64,000 nucleotides of DNA from positions 73,334 through 137,333 of the forward strand of contig CAKTUU010000002.1 of NCBI GenBank assembly GCA_934621505.1. Reading direction: 5' to 3'. The notes below the pieces were generated by a model, which saw only the letters and a list, made by a program, of their open reading frames with translations, did not search any database and had not been told where the DNA came from. Both the position numbers and the translations under genes were made by a program. Positions 41,939 to 51,147 of this stretch are shown here, piece after piece (position 1 is the first letter of the stretch; every line of letters starts with the position of its first letter). The DNA is from an uncultured Clostridia bacterium (GTDB lineage: Bacteria > Bacillota > Clostridia > Christensenellales > Aristaeellaceae).

Positions 41939-43489
41939 ATGGGCTGTTATGTAATTGCCGTTGGCGGAACCGGCAACAAAATTCTGGAAAGCCTTGTGTA
42001 CGCCGCCTGCGCCGACGTTTTTGGCGGCGTCTCCCATCTGGATATGCTGTCGGTGGATGTGGACGCTTCCTGCGGCAACACCACCCGGGCCAAGCGGGCC
42101 GCCGAATGCTACCAGAATGTGCGGGAAGCCCTGGAAACGGGCGCGCCGCCGCATCGCTGCTTTCACACCGCTGTAAACGTGCGGCAATGGGACATGAACC
42201 TGAGCCGCCGGGCCGCCTCCGTGGAAAAAATGGCGCAGAACCACAGCCGGGACCGTTTGCTGGCCCGTACCCTGTTTACCCCTGCGGAAGCCCGGCTGGA
42301 ATACAGCGAGGGTTTTCGCGGCCATCCGGACCTGGGGGTTCTGTTCTTCGCGGATTTGCTGTCCTCGCTGGAAAAGCGCCGCCAAAGCGGCCAGCCGGAT
42401 GAATTGAACGCCATGCTGGACCGCATGGAGGCGGATATGCAAAATGGGCGGGAGGTGCGCGTGCTGCTGTGCGGCAGCATTTTTGGCGGCACCGGGGCCA
42501 GCGGCATTCCCGCCATTTCCAAATATTTGCGCAGCCGTTTTTCCGGGGATCTGTTCACCCTGGGCGGGCTGCTGATGCTGCCCTATTACAGCGTGCCCAG
42601 GGCCGACGTGGACGAAAGCCGCGAAATCGCCGTCAGCAGCGACACGTTTTTGGACAAGGCCCGCACGGCCCTGCAATACTACGGCATGGACGGCATGATT
42701 GGCAGCGGCGGCCAGGATGGCATTTACGACGCGGTGTACCTGCTGGGCCTGCCGCCGGAATTTTTTATGCCTACCCATCGGTACGCCACCGGCTCCCAGG
42801 CGCAGGAAAACGACGCTCACCTTCTGGAATGGCTGGCCGCCCGCTGCGCCGTTCACTTTTTGTCCACAGGGTTTCACGGGGCGGACCGGCATAACCGGGA
42901 CTGTTATTACTACCAGTGGAACACCCCGCAGCTAAGCTGGGCCTGCTTTGACCAGGACGCGCTGTTTTACCGGGACCGCTACGGGGCCATGCTGAAGGCC
43001 GCCGTGGTGTATCTGACCGAATGCTACCCCACCCTGCACGGCGGCGTAACCGCCGCCAAACGAAGCTGCCTGCGGGTTAACTACTGCGCGCCCTATTTTT
43101 CCGCGCCGTTCAGCGCCAGGCAGCGCGCCCTGGGGGAACGGCGGCTGGATTCCCTGTACCGCTTTTTTGCCCTGTACGCTCAATGGCTGCGTCAGGTGCT
43201 GACCAGTCTGCATCCGGATTTGGTCGGCCCCTCTGACGGTCTTTTTCAGCGGGAATCGCTGGATATTCTGTCCAGGCTGTTGGACGGCGGCTGCGCGGAT
43301 CAGCAGGCCTGCGAGCAGCTACAGCGCCGTTTGCACCAGTTGGTGGCCGGTCCCCTGCGGGACAGCCGGGATATCGGCTGGGTTATTCGCGGTCTTGGCG
43401 GCGGCGAGGGCTATACCGGCGACCAGATTGACGGCGCGTTCAGCGCTTTTGTATCCACTTTGATGAATGTGGTGATGGAAAATCCGTAA
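41939..43489 (+). CDS. Tubulin/FtsZ-superfamily protein (Tubulin_2-like)
   Basis: The 516-residue product begins with a beta-strand and GGTGNK loop (residues 9-14), the place of the first nucleotide loop in tubulins, and has GSIFGGTGASG at 179-189, equivalent to the tubulin/FtsZ signature GGGTGSG that binds the GTP phosphates. It is longer than FtsZ and otherwise dissimilar, fitting the divergent bacterial tubulin-like families. It has no membrane segment. AAAGGAG precedes the ATG. Genes for such proteins have been linked in other bacteria to VWA proteins. Filament formation is inference. Confidence 0.75.
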   Translation: MGCYVIAVGGTGNKILESLVYAACADVFGGVSHLDMLSVDVDASCGNTTRAKRAAECYQNVREALETGAPPHRCFHTAVNVRQWDMNLSRRAASVEKMAQNHSRDRLLARTLFTPAEARLEYSEGFRGHPDLGVLFFADLLSSLEKRRQSGQPDELNAMLDRMEADMQNGREVRVLLCGSIFGGTGASGIPAISKYLRSRFSGDLFTLGGLLMLPYYSVPRADVDESREIAVSSDTFLDKARTALQYYGMDGMIGSGGQDGIYDAVYLLGLPPEFFMPTHRYATGSQAQENDAHLLEWLAARCAVHFLSTGFHGADRHNRDCYYYQWNTPQLSWACFDQDALFYRDRYGAMLKAAVVYLTECYPTLHGGVTAAKRSCLRVNYCAPYFSAPFSARQRALGERRLDSLYRFFALYAQWLRQVLTSLHPDLVGPSDGLFQRESLDILSRLLDGGCADQQACEQLQRRLHQLVAGPLRDSRDIGWVIRGLGGGEGYTGDQIDGAFSAFVSTLMNVVMENP

Positions 43490-43508
43490 AAAAGGAGGCT
43501 GCGTCCGA

Positions 43509-46500
43509 ATGGCCAAAGCAATCAATCCACAGGATCAAACCGCCTATCTGACCTTTTTGCCCCCTTTGAACGACGGGTTTCACACCGGCTACCACAGCCG
43601 GCAGGGTCTGGTGTGCGACCACAACCAGCACCCCGGCGAATGGCTGGAAAACCTGGCCCGGTACATGAAAACCTCCGGCCAGGACGTAGGCTTTTCCATC
43701 CCGGATGTGCTGGCGGCGGAGCAGCAGCTGCGCCGCTTGAGCCGACTAAGCCCTCAGGAGGCCGCGTCCCACCAGCAAATGACGGATTACCGGGCGCTGC
43801 TGTGTCTGCTGCTGTTATGGGATCTTTGGCCGGACAAGGATCGTCCCCTGCTGGAACTGCGCTGTTTAAGCGATCCGGACACCGCCTTTTGCCAGGCGGT
43901 CACAGACGCGCTGTCCCCGCGCCGCGCCCCGGAGGGGCTGTGGGTTTTTACCCTGCGCATGCCCCAGGCTACCGAAAGCGACGCCCAGCCTATCGCCCTG
44001 CTGTCCCATGAGATGATTCTGGTTCCCGCGGCGGACCCCGGGCCTTTGACCCGGCTGCTGCCGCCCCAGGCGCGCTGGTACGACCGCAGCGCCTGCCGCT
44101 GGCTGGACCCCTGCGCTTACCTGAACCGGCGGGACGCCCTGTGCCTGACCCACCGTTTGGAAGTCCTGAAGCAAATGAACGAACAGGCCGCTCTGGGCAG
44201 CCCGCTGTACGACCCGGACGCGGGCCTGTGCGCCCTGCTGGACCGGTTGATTGGCGATATTCAGGCGGCCCGCCGTCCCTGGCTGCAAGCGCTGGATTCC
44301 GGCAGCGCCCGTCAGGAGCTGCGCACCCTGCTGCTGGCCGTCTATACCACGGAGGGCCGTCTGGATGTACAGGCCCAAACGCTGGATCCCGCACGGCTGT
44401 CCATGGATGGCAATCCGCTGCTGCACAGCCTGATGGGCAGCCAGCCGCCTGAGCCCGGAGCGGCGGCCTGCCAGGTTTATTCTTTCCATGGTCAACCCTT
44501 TGCCGTGCAGTCGCCCGTTTGTCTGCTGGAACCGGATATTTCCGACCCGGCTGTGCTGCCCGCCCTGCAAAGGGAACTGGACCTGCTGGAAAAGCACGAC
44601 CCGGAATGGCGCAAAGCCGCCAGCCGGAAGCTGACCCTTTTATCCCGGCAGCTGGCGGCTGCTGCCGGCGCATGGCCTCAAGGGGCGGATTGTCTGGCTG
44701 AATGGGCCCGCCAGCTGGACCAGCTTCCCACGCCCGCCGCTGTGCAAACCCTGCTGCGCTATCCCATGGAGGACTGTCCCTCCACCCTTGTTTCCCTGTT
44801 TTCAGACGCTTTGGGGCTGACGGACGCGGAAGCGGCCGCCGCGCCCTTTTCCGACTGCATGACGTTGACTCACGCGCCCTGTCTGGACGGCGGCAACATT
44901 CCGGTAGCCGGTATGGGGGAGCCCTGCTATGCCCTGCCGCCCCTTTCGCCCCGGCTGTGCGCCTGTCTGGCCGCCTGCGCCGAGGCCGATGATTTATACG
45001 CCCCGGTGCTGCAAGGGCTGGACTATGTGTACGACGCCGGTCAAAACGCCGTTACGGCCCGTTTTACCCTGACCCGCCGCACGCCCGGTCAGGGAGCGGC
45101 TCTATCCAGCGCCATTACCTTTGAGCGCGCCTACCGCCTTTCCAGCCAGTTTCAATCCGGCAATGCCGTGGTGATAGACGATTTGCCCCAGGTAACCGTC
45201 TGGCCCAATGTACGCCTGACGGCCGGTCTGTGGAAAAGCTATTATGTCTTTACGGCCCATTCCTCTCAGCTGGACGCCTGGGCGCTGGATGAGCAGGGCT
45301 GGGTACAGGGGCGGCTATACGCCCGGGACGGCCTTAGCTGGCAAACCGCCTGTGTGTCCCGCTTTCCCGCTTATGTGGCCCTGCGGCGGGGCGCGCTTTC
45401 CATGGGCGCTCTGGTCAACGATATTCCCCGTCAGGTGCTGAAGCGGGAGGAACCCTGCGCCATCGCCATTGATTTTGGCAGCATCTCCACCACGGTGATG
45501 CTGCGTCAGGGGGAACGGGTGCAGCCCGCCCTGCTGCCCGCCGGGCTGCACCGGCAGCTGCTCGCGTCCCCCCATCCCATGCCCCTGGAGGAGGCTTTTT
45601 TGCCCGCCTGGGCCCTGCAAGACCATCCCACCTATTACAGCGTCATGGACATGTTTACCGATCAGCCGGATCACTGGACGGGTGTTTTGCGGGATGGCCA
45701 CATCTACTACCCGCAAAGCACCGGCGAGCTGATGGACAAGCAGGCGGATTCCCTTTATTACGATCTGAAATGGGGGCAGGAGGAGTACGCCCGCAAATGC
45801 CTGCGGCTCTTTTTGAAGCAGGTGATGCTGCAGGCGCTGCTATCCACCCGGCTGGCGGGGTCGTACAGCGCGTCCTACCGGGTTTCCATGCCCAACGCCA
45901 TGCCCCTGCCCAAGCGGGAAGCCTATTTGGACATGGTGCGGGGGCTTTCGCGGGAACTGGCCGAGGAAACCGGCCTGCCACTGACGACCGGCATCCCCCC
46001 GGTGCTATACGCCACGGAGAACCAGGCGGACGGGCGGTATTTCCGCAGCCGCAGCGAGGTAAACGCGCAAGCCGGTTATCTGAATCTGGATATCGGCGGC
46101 GGTACGGCGGACCTGAGTCTATGGCTGAACAACGCCTCTCACGCCAGCATGGAATGCTCCCTGCTGCTGGGCTGCCGGCAAATGCTTTTTGATTCCCTGA
46201 TGGACCGCCATCCCCGGGAGATGGAGCAGGACTTCGATCAGGACGGTCTGCGGGATTCGGTTTTGCAGCTGACCCAGCTTTACAAACGGGAAGGCGCGAC
46301 CCAGCGGGGGCGGCACAAATGCATGCTCTTGCTGGACGATTTGTTTGCCGTACACGCACCGGACATTCGCCGGTGCATGGCGCAGGCCCGGGCTGACGGC
46401 CGCATTACCTATGTGGAAAGTCTGCTGCTCTTTGAGCTGGGTTTTCTTTTGACCTTAGCGGGCGAAATGCTCCAGCGGGCGCACCGGGACAAGGCGTTAT

Positions 46501-46988
46501 CCCCCCTCCTTCCACGGCGGATGGAGCTATGTATCGCCGGAAACGGCGGTCAGCTGTTCAAAATTTTCTCTGACGAGCAGCTTTCCAGGCTATGCGATTT
46601 AGCCATGCTGCGGCTGGATACGTCCCATCCGCTGCGTTTGCTTTACCCCATTCAAAGCCGCCATCCCAAGCAGGAGGTGGCCATGGGTCTGCTTGAGCAG
46701 GACGGCGGTCTGCAAAGCGCCATTCAGGCCGCCGACCGCTGGAACGGCACCTTTGAAGGGATGGATGCGCCCGATGTGCTGGCGGATTATCTGTCCGCGT
46801 TTTACCGTCTATTCCCCCAGGCGGCCCACCGGCTGATGCCGGGCGCTTTTCAGGAGGACGCGCTGACCGCCGCCAGTCTATCGGAGCTAACCGCCATTCG
46901 TTCCAATCTGCAATCCCGTTATCCCCGGGATGATTTTTCCTTCTACGTCGCGTGCTTCGTCGCCCTCAAGCGTCTATGGCTCCTTTAG
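43509..46988 (+). CDS. Very large protein with C-terminal actin/Hsp70-type ATPase domain
   Basis: Of 1159 residues, the C-terminal half carries the three actin-superfamily nucleotide motifs: phosphate 1 AIDFGSISTTV (Asp655), phosphate 2 LDIGGGTADLS (Asp861, GGGT 863-866) and the adenosine motif CIAGNGGQ (1008-1015). The first 640 residues show no family I know and lack transmembrane helices. SrfB-like virulence proteins have a similar size and an actin-like core, so they are a possible relative. AAAAAGGAGG precedes the ATG, 19 bp after the tubulin-like gene. It is the last gene of the operon and is followed by two strong hairpins. Confidence 0.8.
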   Translation: MAKAINPQDQTAYLTFLPPLNDGFHTGYHSRQGLVCDHNQHPGEWLENLARYMKTSGQDVGFSIPDVLAAEQQLRRLSRLSPQEAASHQQMTDYRALLCLLLLWDLWPDKDRPLLELRCLSDPDTAFCQAVTDALSPRRAPEGLWVFTLRMPQATESDAQPIALLSHEMILVPAADPGPLTRLLPPQARWYDRSACRWLDPCAYLNRRDALCLTHRLEVLKQMNEQAALGSPLYDPDAGLCALLDRLIGDIQAARRPWLQALDSGSARQELRTLLLAVYTTEGRLDVQAQTLDPARLSMDGNPLLHSLMGSQPPEPGAAACQVYSFHGQPFAVQSPVCLLEPDISDPAVLPALQRELDLLEKHDPEWRKAASRKLTLLSRQLAAAAGAWPQGADCLAEWARQLDQLPTPAAVQTLLRYPMEDCPSTLVSLFSDALGLTDAEAAAAPFSDCMTLTHAPCLDGGNIPVAGMGEPCYALPPLSPRLCACLAACAEADDLYAPVLQGLDYVYDAGQNAVTARFTLTRRTPGQGAALSSAITFERAYRLSSQFQSGNAVVIDDLPQVTVWPNVRLTAGLWKSYYVFTAHSSQLDAWALDEQGWVQGRLYARDGLSWQTACVSRFPAYVALRRGALSMGALVNDIPRQVLKREEPCAIAIDFGSISTTVMLRQGERVQPALLPAGLHRQLLASPHPMPLEEAFLPAWALQDHPTYYSVMDMFTDQPDHWTGVLRDGHIYYPQSTGELMDKQADSLYYDLKWGQEEYARKCLRLFLKQVMLQALLSTRLAGSYSASYRVSMPNAMPLPKREAYLDMVRGLSRELAEETGLPLTTGIPPVLYATENQADGRYFRSRSEVNAQAGYLNLDIGGGTADLSLWLNNASHASMECSLLLGCRQMLFDSLMDRHPREMEQDFDQDGLRDSVLQLTQLYKREGATQRGRHKCMLLLDDLFAVHAPDIRRCMAQARADGRITYVESLLLFELGFLLTLAGEMLQRAHRDKALSPLLPRRMELCIAGNGGQLFKIFSDEQLSRLCDLAMLRLDTSHPLRLLYPIQSRHPKQEVAMGLLEQDGGLQSAIQAADRWNGTFEGMDAPDVLADYLSAFYRLFPQAAHRLMPGAFQEDALTAASLSELTAIRSNLQSRYPRDDFSFYVACFVALKRLWLL

Positions 46989-47123
46989 CAGGGGCAGTGC
47001 CCCTGCACCCCGGGACCGCTTCGCGGGGAGGGCAAGGCCCTCTGCGGGGCCGCTTCGCGGGGGCTGGGCTCAGCTTGTTTGGCGCAGAACATTTGGGTTT
47101 TCCGGACACGGAAAACCCAAATG
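46987..47123. repeat. GC-rich repeat and 15-bp perfect hairpin downstream of the actin-like gene
   Basis: The segment opens with AGGGGCAGTGCCCCT and contains two CCGCTTCGCGG(GG) hairpins (near 47009-47020 and 47050-47061). It ends with CATTTGGGTTTTCCG paired to CGGAAAACCCAAATG (47090-47104 with 47109-47123). It resembles the repeats in the gyrBA spacer and the pheT-YkuD region. No coding potential is apparent. Confidence 0.65.
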
Positions 47124-47180
47124 CCTTGCGTTCGCCGTGGGGCAAAGTATTTGTTTGGTTGGGCAAAAACGTATTCACCC

Positions 47181-47228
47181 AAAAAGCGGTTTGGTTTTCT
47201 CTGCCTGGAAAACCAAACCGCTTTTTTT
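47181..47228. terminator. Bidirectional terminator between convergent units
   Basis: AAAAAGCGGTTTGGTTTTC pairs with GGAAAACCAAACCGCTTTTTTT around a 7-8 nt loop, with A and T runs on both sides. It ends the plus-strand operon at 46988 and the minus-strand run whose last stop is at 47237. Confidence 0.9.
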
Positions 47229-47236
47229 CATCCCAT

Positions 47237-47662
47237 CTACAGATAGGCTTTCATTTTTTCCACATTGCTTTCCTGGGTATCCAGCAGGCGCTGGCCCAGG
47301 GCGCGGGGTTCATCGTCCTGACCATCGTAATCCCGCAGATGGCGAATGGTTTTGACAATGCCCATGGTCGTGCCCTGAATCATCATCTCGGCGATTTTTC
47401 CCCGGGAATCGTCCATGGACATCTGAATGGCGCTCATCAGGTCCGCGGACAGCTTGGCCATGGGGCCGGTTCCGCCGGGCATGTCGCCCCGGCGGCGAAT
47501 CAGCTGGTCCGCCTGGCCGCGGATATGCTCGTACTCCGCCCGCTCCCGCTTCAGTTCCTTCAGCAGCTTTTCTTCCGCGTGGCTTTCCACCGCGTCAATG
47601 CCTTCGCAGCCCATATCCGCCGTTTTGTACACATATTGCAGCATTTCCATTTCCGGCAGCAT
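47237..47662 (-). CDS. Small all-helical protein, possibly ferritin-like
   Basis: The 141-residue product is predicted to be almost entirely helical (MLQYVYKTADMGCEGIDAVE, LLKELKRERAEYEHIRGQAD, MAKLSADLMSAIQMSMDDSR, MMIQGTTMGIVKTIRHLRDY). Spaced Glu and His residues recall DUF2383/ferritin-like bundles without a clear metal motif. GTGAGGAAAC precedes the ATG at 47662. It is the last gene of the long minus-strand run. Function is unknown. Confidence 0.75.
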   Translation of the reverse strand: MLPEMEMLQYVYKTADMGCEGIDAVESHAEEKLLKELKRERAEYEHIRGQADQLIRRRGDMPGGTGPMAKLSADLMSAIQMSMDDSRGKIAEMMIQGTTMGIVKTIRHLRDYDGQDDEPRALGQRLLDTQESNVEKMKAYL

Positions 47663-47691
47663 GTTTCCTCACCTCACGGGTAGGATGCGCC

Positions 47692-48167
47692 TTACAGCTG
47701 CTTATAATGCACAATAATATCCTCGCAGCTTCCGTCCGGTATATGAAAGCCGCCGGGAATGGTTCCCAGCCGCTGATACAGATGCAGCGCGTGCGTGTTG
47801 GACGCTACCACCGCGTTAAACTGCATGAGGCGGAAGCCATATTCCCGGGCCTTTTCCAGACAGTCCTTCACCAGCTTTTCGCCAATATGTTCGCCCCGGA
47901 TATCCCGCCGCACCGCATAGCTGGCGTTGGCGATATGGCCGCAGCGGCCCACATTATTGGGGTGCAGAATGTACAGCCCCACCACCTGTCCGCTGTCCTG
48001 ATCCTGAGCGACGCCCGTATAGGTCTGTCCCTGAAAAAAGGCGTCGCCTTCCGTGGCGGCAGTTCCTCCATCTGAGGAAAAGCCACCCCGTCCCGCACCA
48101 CCTGATTCCCGATCAGGCAGGCCGCCTCACAATCCTACGGCGTGTAGGCGCGAATGCAAATATTCAT
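47692..48167 (-). pseudogene. GNAT acetyltransferase, broken by a stop and a frameshift
   Basis: Reading from the ATG at 48167 (overlapping the glpK stop as ATGA), the frame gives MNICIRAYTP, then an in-frame TAG (48135-48137), then DCEAACLIGNQVVRDG and MEELPP. Near 48058-48064 one base appears to be missing, after which the neighbouring frame continues EGDAFFQGQTYTGVAQ, VVGLYILHPNNVG, VRRDIRGEHIGEKLV (acetyl-CoA loop) and the GNAT end to 47692. Joined together this is a normal-length GNAT of about 158 residues. The last 97 residues (47985-47692) stay open but lack a convincing own start. Confidence 0.75.
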
Positions 48168-49660
48168 TTCGTTTCCTCCACCCAGCCCCGGCTGCGCTCC
48201 ACGGCTCTATGCCATCCGTACAAGGCCAGTTCCCGGTTATACGCGTCCATCCTGGGCTGAAAAATCAAATCCGGTTTCACCATGGAGGCGGCTTCCTCCT
48301 TGCTGGCGTACAGCCCCACGCCAATGCCCGCCAGCAGGGCCGCGCCCAGCGCCGTGGTTTCCAGCACCACGGGCCGCACCACCGGCACATCCATAATATC
48401 CGCCTGATACTGCATCATAAAGCTGTTGGCGCTGGCCCCGCCGTCCACATTCATCTGCCTGGGCTTTTGTCCGCCGTTATCCGCCGTCATGGCGCTGAGC
48501 AGGTCGCAGCTCTGGTAGCAGATGGCCTCCAGCGCCGCCCGCACAATATGGGCCCGGTTGGTGCCCCGGGTCATGCCCACAATGGTGCCCCGGCTGTACA
48601 TATCCCAATAGGGCGCGCCCAGACCGGTAAAGGCAGGCACCAGAAACACCCCGGCGGTATCGGGTACGCTTTCCGCCAGCTGTTCGCTTTCTGCTGCGGA
48701 ATCAATCATGTGCATTTCATCCCGCAGCCACTGCACGGTCGCGCCGCCCATAAACACGCTGCCCTCCAGGGCGTAGGTAGGCTTGCCGCCCAGCCGCCAG
48801 GCCATGGTGGTCAGCAGCCCGTTCTGGCTTTGCACCGGGGTATCGCCCGTATTCATCAGCATAAAGCAGCCGGTGCCGTAGGTGTTTTTCACCATGCCCG
48901 GCTCAAAGCAGGCCTGCCCAAACAGGGACGCATGCTGGTCCCCCGCCATGGCGGCCACGGGAATGGGCCGCCCCAGAATTTCCGGCCTGAGCTGGCCGAT
49001 TACCTGTGCGCTGTCCACCACCGATGGCAGCACACTGCGGGGAATGTGCAGCATTCGCAGCAGGTCGTCGTCCCATTGCTGGGTATGCAGGTTAAACAGC
49101 ATGGTGCGGCCCGCGTTGGTCGCGTCCGTTACATGAGGCCGCCCCTCCACCAGATGCCAGGCCAAAAAGCTGTCCACCGTGCCAAAGCACAGTTCGCCCC
49201 GCTCCGCCTGCTCATGCAGGTTCAGGGTATCCAGCAGATACGCCAGCTTGGTGCCGCTAAAATAGGCGTCCGGCACCAGTCCTGTCTTTTCCCGAATCAT
49301 ACCGGCACATCCGTCCCGCACAAGGCGTTCCACATAAGGCGCGGTGCGGCGGCACTGCCACACAATGGCGTTATGCACGCAGCGTCCGGTGGCTTTTTCC
49401 CACAGCAGGGTGGTTTCCCGCTGATTGGTAATGCCAACGGCGGCAATATCCGCCACGTTTACGCCGCTTACCTCCACCGCCTTTTGCAAGGCGGCCACCT
49501 GGGTGTTCAGAATATCGTCCGGGTCATGCTCCACCCAGCCGGGCTGGGGGTAGTGCTGCTTAAACTCAATGGCGTGCGCCGCCAGAGTACGGCCATTCTG
49601 GTCAAACACGATGGCCCGGCTGGATGTGGTGCCCTGATCCAAAGCAACCAGATACTTCAT
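48164..49660 (-). CDS. glpK: Glycerol kinase
   Basis: The 498-residue FGGY kinase has the ALDQGTTSSRAIVFD phosphate loop, the GQLRPEILGRPIPVAAMAGD segment, GCFMLMNTGD and the C-terminal VDGGASANSFMMQYQADI motif. It phosphorylates glycerol to sn-glycerol 3-phosphate. GAGGAGGG precedes the ATG. The gene overlaps hemZ by 4 bp upstream and the broken GNAT by 4 bp downstream; no glpF or glpD is adjacent, which is unusual. Confidence 0.97.
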   Translation of the reverse strand: MKYLVALDQGTTSSRAIVFDQNGRTLAAHAIEFKQHYPQPGWVEHDPDDILNTQVAALQKAVEVSGVNVADIAAVGITNQRETTLLWEKATGRCVHNAIVWQCRRTAPYVERLVRDGCAGMIREKTGLVPDAYFSGTKLAYLLDTLNLHEQAERGELCFGTVDSFLAWHLVEGRPHVTDATNAGRTMLFNLHTQQWDDDLLRMLHIPRSVLPSVVDSAQVIGQLRPEILGRPIPVAAMAGDQHASLFGQACFEPGMVKNTYGTGCFMLMNTGDTPVQSQNGLLTTMAWRLGGKPTYALEGSVFMGGATVQWLRDEMHMIDSAAESEQLAESVPDTAGVFLVPAFTGLGAPYWDMYSRGTIVGMTRGTNRAHIVRAALEAICYQSCDLLSAMTADNGGQKPRQMNVDGGASANSFMMQYQADIMDVPVVRPVVLETTALGAALLAGIGVGLYASKEEAASMVKPDLIFQPRMDAYNRELALYGWHRAVERSRGWVEETK

Positions 49661-51147
49661 GGCTTGCCCTCCTCTGTAGTAAACAAGATTTCCTTACGCC
49701 GCGCCATTTCCTGCACGCGGTCGATATAAACCTGCACATTGGTCACATTGGGGGCGCGCTCGATGCGCAATTCCCGGTCGGGGAACACCCGCTTGCTGAT
49801 GGCTCCCGCGCCCATGGCCAGAATGGAGGTGTTTTCCTCCATGATGTCCACGTTATACAAACAGGCCTTGCCGGGACGGGCATATCCCACATTCTGCTGC
49901 TGTCCAGCCATATATTTCTGCCGGTACAGGTAATAGGGCGCAAGACCCAGGTCGGCGGCGGTCTGCTCGCCCAGCCGCACCATGTCGGCGGCAGCCTGGC
50001 CATCCGGCAGGGGCGTTTTTTCCAGATTCAACCGGCTGGACCGTTTAATCGCCAGGGTATGCACCGTCAGGCTGTCGGGCATCAGGGCGCGGATGCGTTC
50101 CATGGTATAGGCAAAATCCCGAGCCGTTTCGCCGGGCAGTCCGGCGATAACGTCCATGTTGATATCGTCAAAGCCCATTTCCCGGGCCAACAGAAAGGCT
50201 CCCTCCGCCTGGGCGGCGGTATGGTCCCGCCCAATCAGCCGCAGAGTCCGGTCGTTCATGGTCTGCGGGTTGATGCTGATTCGCCCGATGCGCAGCCGTT
50301 TCAGCGTTTCCAGCTTGCCCCGGGTAATGGTGTCGGGCCGTCCCGCCTCCACCGTGTATTCCACAGCGCCCGGGAACAGGGCCATGGCTTCGTCCATCAG
50401 GCGGGCAAAGTCGCTTTCATTCAGCGCGGACGGCGTGCCGCCGCCCACATACAGCGCCCGAAGCTTAAGACCGCAGCGCTTCAGCAGAACGGCTCCCTGC
50501 CGCATTTCCCAAAGCAGCGCCTGCAAATAGGGCGCGATCATTTTGCCCTTGCCCACGGCCTCGCCGGGAAAGGAGCAGTACGCGCAGCGGGTGCGGCAGA
50601 AGGGGATGGAAATGTACACATCCGCCTCGCCCACGTTGGGGGCGGGCAACTTTTGCTGTTCAATCACGATGCGGCGCAGCAAGTCCGCTTTTTCGGGGGT
50701 TACGTCAAAAATGCGCTGTACATTGGCCTGACCTACTTCCAGGATGCAGCCCTGGGCCAGCTGCTCGTACAGCAGCCGGGTAGGCCGTATGCCGGTCAGG
50801 GAACCCCAGGGGGGCTGCACGCCGGTCAGCTGCTTCAGCAGTTCATACAGGGATAATTTGCACAGCCGCTTGCGCACACGCTTTTCCACAATGGCCCGAT
50901 GCTGCGGGTCGTCCCCCGAGTCCGGCAGAGAGGCCTGACGGCTGAGGCTCTGCCCGCGAAAGGCAAACCCGGACGTGGCGACGCCGTCTTGCTCGACATA
51001 GGTATGAACCAGGGGTTCCCAATCCACGCCCGTTTCCGGATTGACCACAAAAGCCTCCACCCGGTAAAACAGCTTCAGCACGTCGCAAAACTCGTTGGCA
51101 AAACCGGCCTGCGGGGTGTGCAGGGCAATGCGCAGCGCTTCCATCAT
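49657..51147 (-). CDS. hemZ: HemZ-like radical SAM coproporphyrinogen dehydrogenase family protein
   Basis: The 496-residue product has an N-terminal extension of about 170 residues typical of HemZ, then the radical SAM motif CRTRCAYC (CxxxCxxC) in VYISIPFCRTRCAYCSFPGE, GGGTPSA for SAM binding and the HemN-like C-terminal region. The family is annotated as oxygen-independent coproporphyrinogen oxidase-like, but its exact reaction is uncertain. Two successive ATGs occur at 51147 and 51144; GGAGGCGGCC precedes the first. It overlaps the metallo-beta-lactamase gene by 4 bp. Confidence 0.92.
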   Translation of the reverse strand: MMEALRIALHTPQAGFANEFCDVLKLFYRVEAFVVNPETGVDWEPLVHTYVEQDGVATSGFAFRGQSLSRQASLPDSGDDPQHRAIVEKRVRKRLCKLSLYELLKQLTGVQPPWGSLTGIRPTRLLYEQLAQGCILEVGQANVQRIFDVTPEKADLLRRIVIEQQKLPAPNVGEADVYISIPFCRTRCAYCSFPGEAVGKGKMIAPYLQALLWEMRQGAVLLKRCGLKLRALYVGGGTPSALNESDFARLMDEAMALFPGAVEYTVEAGRPDTITRGKLETLKRLRIGRISINPQTMNDRTLRLIGRDHTAAQAEGAFLLAREMGFDDINMDVIAGLPGETARDFAYTMERIRALMPDSLTVHTLAIKRSSRLNLEKTPLPDGQAAADMVRLGEQTAADLGLAPYYLYRQKYMAGQQQNVGYARPGKACLYNVDIMEENTSILAMGAGAISKRVFPDRELRIERAPNVTNVQVYIDRVQEMARRKEILFTTEEGKP

